From positions 1 to 64,000 of IMG/VR virus record IMGVR_UViG_3300040801_004793: a stretch of 64,000 nt of DNA; one strand, 5' to 3'. The position numbers and the translations under genes are program-made. Position 1 is the first letter of the stretch. Each line of letters opens with the position of its first letter. The DNA is from a virus. The notes beneath the pieces were generated by a model. That model was not told where the DNA came from and did not search any database. It worked only from the letters and a program-made list of their open reading frames with translations. Positions 56,672 through 64,000 of this stretch are shown here, one piece after another.

Positions 56672-57478
56672 ATGCTCCGAGAAAATGAATTACCTCTTAA
56701 GTATCCCGGATCAAAGAGGTGGCTTTTTAAATACCTTAAAAAATTAAACTTAGACTTAGACGTTGGGTGGGTATCGCCATTCTGCGGTTCCTGTGCTCTA
56801 GAGTTTTTATTCGGTGTAGAAAAAGCCACTCTCTCTGATATCAACAGTCATCTTATAAAATGTCTTCTCTGGCTAAAGTCTGGTCAGGGTTTAACCTATC
56901 CATATCAACCTTCCCGAGAAGAGTTTTATAAACTGAGGTCTTTTTTTAATCAAATTAGAGATACCGAAGACGAAAGAATAGGCCAACTTTTTTGGCTTGT
57001 CCTTTATTCTGCCCACAGAGGCTCTTGTAGAACAAATCTCAAGGGGGAGATTAATAGTTCTTGGGGAGAGTATAAAGGCCTTCCTTCTAAACCTTTCGAT
57101 AAGTACCCCGCTATAATGGAAAAGTGGAGTATTTCTTGTTCCCCCTATGAAACAGCTCTAGCCAACTGCAATAAAGATTCTATTCTTCTTTTAGACCCAC
57201 CGTATTTAAATACAGGTAAAGTTTATGGTCGCCCCTCTTTTAATCTATCTCAAACAGAAAATCTATTAAAACTGACCTTAGATCATCAAGGTCCAATTAT
57301 TGCAACTAATTCATACTGGTCAGAGGGTCTTGAACTCTATGCCGATTTTGGCTATACTATAATGAAAGCGGAGTCCAACCAGAGCTTTCATCACGGAAAA
57401 AATAAAGAAGGTAAAGCTTCAGAGCTTTTAGCCTTTAAAAATGTAAACCTGCCATCACAATTATTAGATAATGTCTAG
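56672..57478 (+). CDS. D12-class DNA adenine methyltransferase (Dam-like)
   Basis: A protein of 268 residues. Motifs are LKYPGSKRWL (the SAM-binding start typical of the D12 class), PFCGSCALEF, LSDIN and the catalytic LLDPPYLN. It methylates adenine N6, with a target likely short and Dam-like. There is no cognate nuclease beside it, so it is an orphan methylase that may protect phage DNA from host restriction. It overlaps the next gene by 8 bases. Confidence 0.87.
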   Translation: MLRENELPLKYPGSKRWLFKYLKKLNLDLDVGWVSPFCGSCALEFLFGVEKATLSDINSHLIKCLLWLKSGQGLTYPYQPSREEFYKLRSFFNQIRDTEDERIGQLFWLVLYSAHRGSCRTNLKGEINSSWGEYKGLPSKPFDKYPAIMEKWSISCSPYETALANCNKDSILLLDPPYLNTGKVYGRPSFNLSQTENLLKLTLDHQGPIIATNSYWSEGLELYADFGYTIMKAESNQSFHHGKNKEGKASELLAFKNVNLPSQLLDNV

Positions 57479-58121
57479 AATTTCTTCTTCGTACACTGAG
57501 GGTCTTTCCAACGGAGACCTGGGTTTTAGTAATCTTTTAGTGGGAGATACAATTTCTAAGGGCTCTCATTTTAGTTCGGTATATTCTTCTATTGAATGGC
57601 TTCAGCATCGCCTTCAAAATATATCTTATAATGAGCCCTCTTTTGTAGATAATTTTCCAAGAGATGCTGCTTTTATATCCTGGCTCTATGAAGCTCTGTA
57701 TAGTCTAAGTTCCTTTTGTTATCTAAAAGGAATAACTGACGTGAATTATGGACACGTTCCACCTCAAGAATCTATAGAATTTTTAAAAACCCGAATATCT
57801 GAACTAAAAGATTTAGAGGAAAACCTTACAGGAAAGAAGGCTGAATCTGATTTTGTAACTCTATCGGGATCTCTTAACACTATTCGTTTGTCAGTAAGAG
57901 ATGTGGAAAGACACTTTGTAGGCTGGTTTCACAACGAAAGAGTAATAACTCACGAGATTGCAAAGAATCCCGAAATATTAGAAGGTATCTATAGATACGA
58001 AACATTTCTAAATAGACTCAGTAGTTATTTCTACTGGCTATCCCGAGTTTACATTATTAAAAATACTGGCGTTCAGGCTCTTAAGCCTTGGAATGCTAAG
58101 ATCCCACCTTTTAACGTATAA
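57471..58121 (+). CDS. Hypothetical protein
   Basis: A protein of 216 residues, mainly helical, of unknown family. It is coupled to the methylase gene by an 8-base overlap. Confidence 0.65.
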   Translation: MSRISSSYTEGLSNGDLGFSNLLVGDTISKGSHFSSVYSSIEWLQHRLQNISYNEPSFVDNFPRDAAFISWLYEALYSLSSFCYLKGITDVNYGHVPPQESIEFLKTRISELKDLEENLTGKKAESDFVTLSGSLNTIRLSVRDVERHFVGWFHNERVITHEIAKNPEILEGIYRYETFLNRLSSYFYWLSRVYIIKNTGVQALKPWNAKIPPFNV

Positions 58122-58129
58122 AAAATACT

Positions 58130-58711
58130 ATGCTTCCTAAAGAAATTCAGCAATTACTATCTATGCCCGGTACTGTAATCTCTTCCTCGTATCAACCTAT
58201 TGAAATTTACTTAGGCGGGCCTGTAATGTCTCTAATTGCAGAAACTCCTTCGTATGCTCTTCAGTGGAGACAAGTTTTCTTTCCTAAGATGTTGAATACT
58301 TTTTTAGAGGAAGAAAATATTATAGATCCCCCTCTTTTTAAATTTCATAATCCTTGCGAGGGAATGTCTACTAAGGAAAATAGTTTCTCCCTAAATGAGA
58401 GTAATTCTTTTCTCTACAATAGTAAATTTATTTTTGAAAAATGTATTTGGCAAATTGAAAGAAGTTCTATTCTTCTTTTTAATTTTCTAGAAGACGGGGG
58501 CTCTAGTTCTCTAGGTTCTATTTGGGAAGCTGGATTAGGGTACGGGACAGATAAAACAATTATCTATATAATTCCAGAAGAATCTGAGATGAGGTCACAT
58601 CCCATGATTGAACACTCAGCAGATTTTATCTGCCCCGATTTAAAAACAGCTTGTAGAGCTTTACTCTTTTCTGCCCTAAAGATACAAAACTCTAATGAAA
58701 GTTTTATCTAG
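58130..58711 (+). CDS. Nucleoside 2-deoxyribosyltransferase-like protein
   Basis: A protein of 193 residues. It has IYLGGPV near the start, QWRQVFF, HNPCEG in the middle, then SILLFNFLEDGGSSSLGSIWE and AGLGYGTDKTIIYI. This series resembles the deoxyribosyltransferase/MTH538 fold (GGP, WR, NP, D, GT..E..A). It would move deoxyribose between bases or hydrolyse nucleotides for salvage. The specificity is unknown. Confidence 0.65.
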   Translation: MLPKEIQQLLSMPGTVISSSYQPIEIYLGGPVMSLIAETPSYALQWRQVFFPKMLNTFLEEENIIDPPLFKFHNPCEGMSTKENSFSLNESNSFLYNSKFIFEKCIWQIERSSILLFNFLEDGGSSSLGSIWEAGLGYGTDKTIIYIIPEESEMRSHPMIEHSADFICPDLKTACRALLFSALKIQNSNESFI

Positions 58712-59789
58712 TGATCTAATTCCCGCTCTAAATACACTTGTTAGTTTTAGTAATACTAAAGATTATTTGTACTTTTTGTATGACTTAAATAATCCGGGTA
58801 CTTTACTTTTGGAGAAAAAAGATAGTTGGGAATTTCCCGGCCACTTTTGCTTTTATATTCCAGTAGAAGAGCGAGAGGGGGAAACTTTTTCAAGTTGTAA
58901 AATAACTTTTGAAAATATCAAACCGATATCTGCTCTTAAAGCTAGTGTGTTGGAAGAACACGTTTATCTATTCTCTCAAAATAACTCTGTTAGAGTGGAG
59001 TCTGCTGTAGTCTATAATATCCCTTCAGAGGCCGCCACAAGCCAACAGACAGCGCCTAGTGTAACCAGTAGCCCGGTAGTAAGTAACGACAAGATTACTG
59101 CTCTCAGTAAGCTTCTAGCCCGCTTTAAGAAAGATAATTTTAAAGGTTGTTTTACTGTTTTACCAAACAGAATATACTGTCCGGGCACCTATCACCTATC
59201 TATTATTGAAGTAGAGGGTCTTTCTAGTACATGGGACGGAGCGTATTCTTGTAATACTACCCAATTTAATAAACTAACTAAGTTGGGTTTTGATCTTTCT
59301 TTTGGAAGTTCTGGTTGTATTTTAGGAGTTCAAGGGGAAACTATTAGGTATGTAATTTCATTACCATCTGTGTCCTCTTCTGTCTTAAATTCTATAGATT
59401 TTATAGATAGCGAAAGAAAACTCAGAGTTTTACATGAAGATAATACGCCTCCTTTAAAGATACAAAACTGTAAAAGATTTACGTCTTTATTGAACTCGGC
59501 TTCTGCTGATACGAAGTATGATTTATGTCAAGTAGAAACAGACCCTAGTTTATCTAGAATAGCTATCAGCTTTTATCAGGGTAAGCAAAAAACAAATTCT
59601 TTTGTCTATGACGAAGTAGAAATCTCACCAAAATATATTTGTTGTTATTTACAAACCAAACAACTTATTGCAGTAAGTCAACTTTGTGAGAAAGGAGATT
59701 TAGTTCTTAAGATTGTTTCCTCTTTCGATCCCGTTGAAGCTCAGACTCTTTACGGCACGACTTATTTGATGCAAGGCCTAGTAAGATAG
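58695..59789 (+). CDS. Possible sliding-clamp-like protein
   Basis: A protein of 364 residues, beta-rich, with length and general rhythm like bacterial DnaN clamps. It starts VLSSDLIPALNTLVSF and ends KQLIAVSQLCEKGDLVLKIV...TTYLMQGLVR, comparable with the last strands of DnaN ending in a P(M/V)R(L/I)-like tail. A Ser/Thr/Pro-rich linker lies around residue 115-130. Its place among replication genes supports the idea, but no diagnostic motif settles it. Confidence 0.4.
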   Translation: MKVLSSDLIPALNTLVSFSNTKDYLYFLYDLNNPGTLLLEKKDSWEFPGHFCFYIPVEEREGETFSSCKITFENIKPISALKASVLEEHVYLFSQNNSVRVESAVVYNIPSEAATSQQTAPSVTSSPVVSNDKITALSKLLARFKKDNFKGCFTVLPNRIYCPGTYHLSIIEVEGLSSTWDGAYSCNTTQFNKLTKLGFDLSFGSSGCILGVQGETIRYVISLPSVSSSVLNSIDFIDSERKLRVLHEDNTPPLKIQNCKRFTSLLNSASADTKYDLCQVETDPSLSRIAISFYQGKQKTNSFVYDEVEISPKYICCYLQTKQLIAVSQLCEKGDLVLKIVSSFDPVEAQTLYGTTYLMQGLVR

Positions 59790-59826
59790 AGTAGGTTACA
59801 ATATAGTCAGGATTTAAATCGTGACT

Positions 59827-60306
59827 ATGAAAATACTAGGCTTTGATGTTGGCTCTAAAAATTTAGGATATTCTATTTGTGAGTTTGAGAAAGAAAGGTG
59901 TAGCTTACTTTTAGCAGGCACTCTTGTTATGACTCACCCTGAAATATCCCAAAGACTTGTAGTAGCAAACAATCTAATAAGTAATCTGATTAAAGACTAT
60001 TCTATAGAAGCTATAGGATATGAGGCTCCGTATATGAACAAAGGGGCTAACGCTATGGGTTTATACTTTGTAGCTGGTTTAATTAACCTTAAGGCAGGTC
60101 AATTTAATTTACCCGTAGTTCCTTTGAGTCCAGCCACCGTAAAAAAAGAAGTTACGGGAAGTGGAAAAGCTGAAAAAGTTCAAGTCGAGAAAAAAGTAAA
60201 AGAATTATTGCAGCCTTTTACTTCAGAAACTATCTCTTTCAATACAGATCACGAAAGTGATGCTGCTGCAATCTGTATAACTACCAGTAAAAAACTATTA
60301 AAATAA
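59827..60306 (+). CDS. RuvC-like Holliday junction resolvase
   Basis: A protein of 159 residues from the ATG at 59827; a GTG lies 2 codons earlier. It has GFDVGSKNLGY (first catalytic Asp), IGYEAPYM (Glu), VKKEVTGSGKAEKVQV and DHESDAAAI (two Asp), matching RuvC throughout, including its size. It resolves branched replication and recombination intermediates before packaging. Confidence 0.87.
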   Translation: MKILGFDVGSKNLGYSICEFEKERCSLLLAGTLVMTHPEISQRLVVANNLISNLIKDYSIEAIGYEAPYMNKGANAMGLYFVAGLINLKAGQFNLPVVPLSPATVKKEVTGSGKAEKVQVEKKVKELLQPFTSETISFNTDHESDAAAICITTSKKLLK

Positions 60307-60310
60307 ATCT

Positions 60311-60559
60311 ATGCCTATTCAATTTCTTATCAACCGCAGTTCTGGAGCTAAATTTAGAATTGAAGCAGTAAATAAAACTGCTTTGGATAAAGGTCTTATC
60401 CCGCCTTTTGTCATTGACGAGAAAGGTCTTATCCAGACTATTAAAAATAGTCAAAACTACCGCTTTGTTACTAAATTTACTTGGAGCTGGCCTACTCCTA
60501 AATTTGAAGTTATTTATAAACCGGGTTCTGAGGAAGAAGTAAACTTAGGAATTTTCTAA
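60311..60559 (+). CDS. Hypothetical protein
   Basis: A protein of 82 residues of unknown family and beta-rich. It is placed 4 bases after the RuvC-like gene and before a terminator. Confidence 0.55.
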   Translation: MPIQFLINRSSGAKFRIEAVNKTALDKGLIPPFVIDEKGLIQTIKNSQNYRFVTKFTWSWPTPKFEVIYKPGSEEEVNLGIF

Positions 60560-60586
60560 TTAAAACCGGAAAAAGAGTTTATTCTG

Positions 60587-60614
60587 GCCCCCTAGATATT
60601 TAGGGGGCTTTATT
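60587..60614 (+). terminator. Rho-independent terminator
   Basis: GCCCCCTA and TAGGGGGC form an 8-bp stem with a GATATT loop, followed by TTTATTT. It ends the plus-strand replication block. Confidence 0.8.
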
Positions 60615-60635
60615 TGTCTTCTATACAAAAAAGTC

Positions 60636-61484
60636 ATGAATCACACCTTTATTCTTAACACTCCCTCAAAAGCACCCGATCTTTACATTGGTGACTTGGT
60701 AGAAAATACAAATGCTTTGAGAGACGATATTGGACCCTTTCTTATAAATCTGGTTAATCAAAAGAAAGCTAGACTTAGAACAGATTTAAATCACTTTTAT
60801 TTCCCTGCGATGAGGGAAACTTTTCTTTATACTGCTAGAAGCACTAGTGTTATTAATCTAGGATCTAGTAGTGTTGTCTATTACCTTTCAGAAGAAGATC
60901 TAGAAAACGATCATCTTCAGTGGCTTTTAAAAGTTTCCGGGAAAAGTGTGTCGGACCTTTTAACAGAACGGCGAACTAATACTACTGAGTATTCATTAGA
61001 GAGGCTGTATAGTTCTAATCCTGGTGCTCAGTATGGCCTTTATTATATACTTAGGAAATTTTATAATTTTTCTAATTTTTATAACGAGGAGCCGGGTCAA
61101 ATTAATTTTCCGCAAAGGGGTTTAAAAGTACTTAGTACTTTGTTTCCATCTTTAAATTTTCAGCGTATCAGTATTACGAATTACTACGGTGTGTATAAAT
61201 TTTTGTCTGCTCTATTTGCACTTATTTCCCCACGAGGAATCTACTACCTTTCTGAAGGCAACTTTTTAGAGGGGAAAAGAGAAATGTCTAACAGCCTCTT
61301 ACTTTTTAGTAAGACGAGGGGCATATCAAAACTAGGTTATGACTTTTCTAAATTAGAATATGACAGCTTTCCAAATAGTCAAAGAGCAGTTGTGACTTTA
61401 GCCCAAAAATTAAAAATACCAGTCTATAACCTCTACTACCCTGTAGATAGAAAACACATTATTCGTAATGTGTTCTATTGCTGA
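60636..61484 (+). CDS. Hypothetical protein
   Basis: A protein of 282 residues of unknown family. It contains repeated Tyr/Phe-rich stretches (FYNFSNFYNEEP). It is the last plus-strand gene. Its 3' end overlaps that of the minus-strand portal gene by 10 bases, a tail-to-tail junction. Confidence 0.65.
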   Translation: MNHTFILNTPSKAPDLYIGDLVENTNALRDDIGPFLINLVNQKKARLRTDLNHFYFPAMRETFLYTARSTSVINLGSSSVVYYLSEEDLENDHLQWLLKVSGKSVSDLLTERRTNTTEYSLERLYSSNPGAQYGLYYILRKFYNFSNFYNEEPGQINFPQRGLKVLSTLFPSLNFQRISITNYYGVYKFLSALFALISPRGIYYLSEGNFLEGKREMSNSLLLFSKTRGISKLGYDFSKLEYDSFPNSQRAVVTLAQKLKIPVYNLYYPVDRKHIIRNVFYC

Positions 61485-62926
61485 TTTTCTTCTGGCACTT
61501 CTGTAGCTTGCGTGTCTACGGCTGAAGGTTCTTGTCCACTAGAATCAGGTGGGGGAGTATAACTAGTGCCTAACATAGGATGTACTCCCTGATAAACCTG
61601 ATTTTCGTAGTAAGACTTAAGAAGTTGTTCTTGGAGATAAGTCTGAGATTCTTCTTTAGTAACTGTAGGAAGTCCAAGACTATCATACAGAGCATTTTGA
61701 ATATTAATATTTTGTGCCGGTAATATTTGACTACTTACTGCACTAATAATATTTTGAACTCTCAAAGAGATCGACTCTTGATCTTCAATTTCGTCCATCT
61801 TAAAGGTGCCAAAGTTTTTGGTAACACCAAAGTTCCAAATAAGAAGGGGTTTTACTATTTTTTCTACTAGTTGATCTCTAATTTGAGCAACTACACTTTC
61901 AATTTGAGCATCTAGTATAGTTTTTTTCTGTCGAGAAAGATTACTAAAAGAGACACCTTCTCTAAAAGTCATTTCTGGAATTCCATAACTTTTCATAATT
62001 CCGTTTTCAAGAATTGTAATATACATCTGCCAAGTAGCTTCTTTGGTTGTAGGGATGAGAGGCATTACTTGGTTTTTATTATCTGTTACAAGAACGGAAT
62101 TATTTTCAAGATTTAAAAGTTGTTGAGCTAGAGCGTGAACGGCGGACTGAACCATTGGAGTGCCGTCAGAGTTAAAACGAGGATTTCCCTGGGAATCAAC
62201 AATTTGTACAGTTTCATTTGAGTCTGCTTTTCCAAGCCACATACCAGAAGCACTATTTTTTGCAGAGATCATCATCTCTGTAAGAATTGCTTGTTTGGCT
62301 TTATAGTATTGATAAGCTGTACCGGATTCAGGATCTCCATAAACCATGTCGTGTTCTCCGATATTCGAAGAAAAACCATTTACGACATGAATAATTTTAG
62401 GGTATGGAATTTTTTTAACTTTTCCAGTAGATTCTCTATAACGAAGAAAAAAGATCTCACCGTTTTTACCTTCAAAAGAGATACGAGTTTGATCTAAAAT
62501 GTTTATATTCTTTAGACGCCACTGACCTAAAATTTCATCTGTAAAAACAATTTCCCCACCAGAAAACCCCAAAGCCATAGCGGAAGCTAAACGACCTACA
62601 ATATGAGTCAGGCTTCCCCTCATTCCATCAAAATTTTCTTGCACCCATCTTTCTATAAAAGCATCTTCATGGCTATATTTCCCCAACATTAAAGCAGCTC
62701 GTAAACACTTTAATTCTATGCAACTTCTAACAAGAGGATCTTTTCTAGCCATCTTGAGATAGTCAATAAGTTTAGGATCATTATTAGAAACTTCTTGTAA
62801 AAAAGTTTGAGTAATAGAATTTAAACTCGAACTGATTTGACCCGAAACAGGAGCCATTAAGCTAGGATTCCAAGTTTTTACTTTGTCTTGTTTTTGTGTG
62901 TATAAATTTTTAAAGTTAGGGGCCAT
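61475..62926 (-). CDS. Phage portal protein (DUF935/Mu gp29-like)
   Basis: A protein of 483 residues. The middle has GSLTHIVGRLASAMALGFSGGEIVF, then MVYGDPESGTAYQYYKAKQAILTEMM and ASGMWLGKAD, typical of DUF935-type portals. The portal ring at the head vertex passes DNA and joins head to tail. The C-terminus is Gln/Pro-rich. It overlaps its upstream neighbour by 11 bases. It marks the start of the virion gene block, which runs on the minus strand into the sequence beyond the window. Confidence 0.78.
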   Translation of the reverse strand: MAPNFKNLYTQKQDKVKTWNPSLMAPVSGQISSSLNSITQTFLQEVSNNDPKLIDYLKMARKDPLVRSCIELKCLRAALMLGKYSHEDAFIERWVQENFDGMRGSLTHIVGRLASAMALGFSGGEIVFTDEILGQWRLKNINILDQTRISFEGKNGEIFFLRYRESTGKVKKIPYPKIIHVVNGFSSNIGEHDMVYGDPESGTAYQYYKAKQAILTEMMISAKNSASGMWLGKADSNETVQIVDSQGNPRFNSDGTPMVQSAVHALAQQLLNLENNSVLVTDNKNQVMPLIPTTKEATWQMYITILENGIMKSYGIPEMTFREGVSFSNLSRQKKTILDAQIESVVAQIRDQLVEKIVKPLLIWNFGVTKNFGTFKMDEIEDQESISLRVQNIISAVSSQILPAQNINIQNALYDSLGLPTVTKEESQTYLQEQLLKSYYENQVYQGVHPMLGTSYTPPPDSSGQEPSAVDTQATEVPEENQQ

Positions 62927-64000
62927 CGTTAATACTTATTGCTAGTACTTCAATTTTTTCAAATTGGTTTTCGGGTAAGTTATTGAGTGTCTCAAGATTC
63001 GTATCGGGAATTAAATCTATTAAAGCTGGAATACTAACTCTCTTCGTCATGTCAGTATCTAAAGCTAGGTTGTCTGTGTAATTAGTATTGTCTAAATTAC
63101 TAATTGGGTAAAAGCCATATTTTAATTCTACCCCATGAAAGAAGAAGCCTTCTGTTGGTACATCATCGGTTCTCCAATGAAAGAAAGGAAGACTGCTTTC
63201 GTCTGTAAAAATTAGGTGATCTCCTTCTGTACTATAGCCTAAACAGTTTCTTTGCCATGCTCCTCTCACTCTCTGATAAAGGGTAAAAGCTACACTTTTA
63301 GGAGTATTAGGATATTTGTCTACCCAGTTTACTTCATTTTCATAATCATCCGTCATAAAAAGAGATGAAAGAAAATCAAAGGGACCTAGTACTACTTCTG
63401 GGTATATAGCAGCGTCAATTAAAGATGTACTAACATCTGCAATACTTCCAGGAAGTAAATTCCCTTCTACAACTCTATTTCTTTCGTAGACAAGAGTTAC
63501 TCCATTTTCAGAAATTTCGAAGATGCCTATAATCCAAGGTTGATCTAAATCAAAATAAGTCTCAGGATCTTGATTTCTGTCGATATCACCAAAAGATCCC
63601 CCAACGTGAAAAACAACGTAGGCTTTTTCAGAATTGTTAAAAAGTAAAAACTGACCTTCATCTAGAGGACCTTCTCCAGACCAACTAGCTATAAAAGCTT
63701 TTGGAAATTTATGTACTTTTCCTTTCCAAAAAGCATAGTATTCTACAAAGGGTTGGTCCCAGGAGGGATGTATGGGAAGTAAACTTTCGTTTGGAGCTAC
63801 GTAAGGAGAATTTCCATCAAAAACAGTTACAGAAGAAGAGTAGTTGCCACTAGTACTTCCAGGTATAATATTCCCTGTTAATGTTCCCGTAAAAATTATA
63901 TTGCCTCCTGAGTATAAATTTAAGATTGGATCAGGAGAAATAGAACTTGGAGAATCACAGCTTACTGAACTTGAGCTGTTATAGGCCCAAGCTTGAGTGA
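62916..64000 (-). CDS. 5'-truncated virion gene upstream of the portal
   Basis: The minus-strand frame ending at 62916 is open without a stop to the window edge (at least 361 residues). The ATG at 63356 is therefore only an internal Met. The N-terminal visible part is Ser/Gly/Asn-rich and beta-like (SGGNIIFTGTLTGNIIPG), and the middle contains Trp/Phe-rich strands. A structural role is likely from its location beside the portal. No terminase motifs are visible. Confidence 0.7.
   Translation of the reverse strand, partial: TQAWAYNSSSSVSCDSPSSISPDPILNLYSGGNIIFTGTLTGNIIPGSTSGNYSSSVTVFDGNSPYVAPNESLLPIHPSWDQPFVEYYAFWKGKVHKFPKAFIASWSGEGPLDEGQFLLFNNSEKAYVVFHVGGSFGDIDRNQDPETYFDLDQPWIIGIFEISENGVTLVYERNRVVEGNLLPGSIADVSTSLIDAAIYPEVVLGPFDFLSSLFMTDDYENEVNWVDKYPNTPKSVAFTLYQRVRGAWQRNCLGYSTEGDHLIFTDESSLPFFHWRTDDVPTEGFFFHGVELKYGFYPISNLDNTNYTDNLALDTDMTKRVSIPALIDLIPDTNLETLNNLPENQFEKIEVLAISINDGP

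Noticed and set aside
63356-63356. ATG at 63356 (minus) as the start of a 146-residue gene
   Set aside because: The same frame stays open without a stop to the window edge, so it is an internal methionine of a longer gene.
1-64000. CRISPR array
   Set aside because: No regularly spaced identical short repeats were seen; the only tandem similarity is between whole genes.
1-64000. DGR reverse transcriptase or Avd-like helper in the window
   Set aside because: None of the proteins shows reverse transcriptase motifs, and no A-rich match to the TGCCGGTCCGCG core was found by eye on either strand.

Overview
The window looks like about 64 kb of a large, AT-rich, tailed double-stranded DNA phage, most likely one that infects cyanobacteria. 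The phage assignment rests on tightly packed genes with ATGA/TAATG overlaps, many tiny and membrane proteins, ten tRNA genes, a full phage replication and nucleotide set, and, at the right end on the minus strand, a DUF935/Mu gp29-like portal. The cyanobacterial guess is an inference from the monomeric B12-type (class II) ribonucleotide reductase, ThyX and the formylglycine-generating-enzyme (FGE) fold gene families. No host marker gene is present.

Layout. 1-4552: small unknown genes, strong hairpins, one tRNA-Arg and a GC-rich non-coding block (2149-2450). 4557-12381: nine tandem FGE-sulfatase/C-type-lectin-fold genes, a coiled-coil gene and a tenth divergent copy. Four neighbouring copies (7595-10715) carry 87-base segments that differ from one another as the variable repeats of a diversity-generating retroelement (DGR) do, but neither template repeat nor reverse transcriptase is in the window. 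12482-32039: ten-tRNA region mixed with RNA-handling genes (minimal CCA-adding enzyme, 2H phosphoesterase, RNA ligase), small membrane proteins, an HNH endonuclease, an AAA+ ATPase, an RlpA-like protein, a CX5R phosphatase and several small paralogue families. Two tRNAs have mismatched body and anticodon classes.

32123-36449: a compact cassette that reads as a complete ubiquitin-like conjugation pathway: a small protein ending in Gly, a JAMM/MPN+ peptidase, an E2-like protein with a cysteine in an E2-type context, and a ThiF/E1-like adenylating enzyme. Gene order and motifs resemble the bacterial PRTRC-type cassettes. It is set off by hairpins on both sides, and I consider it the most interesting system here.

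36503-61484: DNA metabolism. dUTPase, ThyX interrupted by an intein with a homing-endonuclease domain, a dNMP-kinase-like protein, a metallophosphatase, a RecA-like ATPase, SSB, a PD-(D/E)XK nuclease, primase, helicase, family A DNA polymerase with an altered active site, class II RNR, a GGDEF-EAL cyclic-di-GMP protein, a D12-class adenine methyltransferase, a deoxyribosyltransferase-like protein, a possible sliding clamp and a RuvC-like resolvase. 61475-64000: strand switch to the virion genes (portal plus an upstream gene that runs off the window).

The pieces suggest a phage that supplies its own translation aids, nucleotides and replisome, diversifies a set of surface-displayed lectin-fold proteins, and may modify host or virion proteins with a ubiquitin-like tag.
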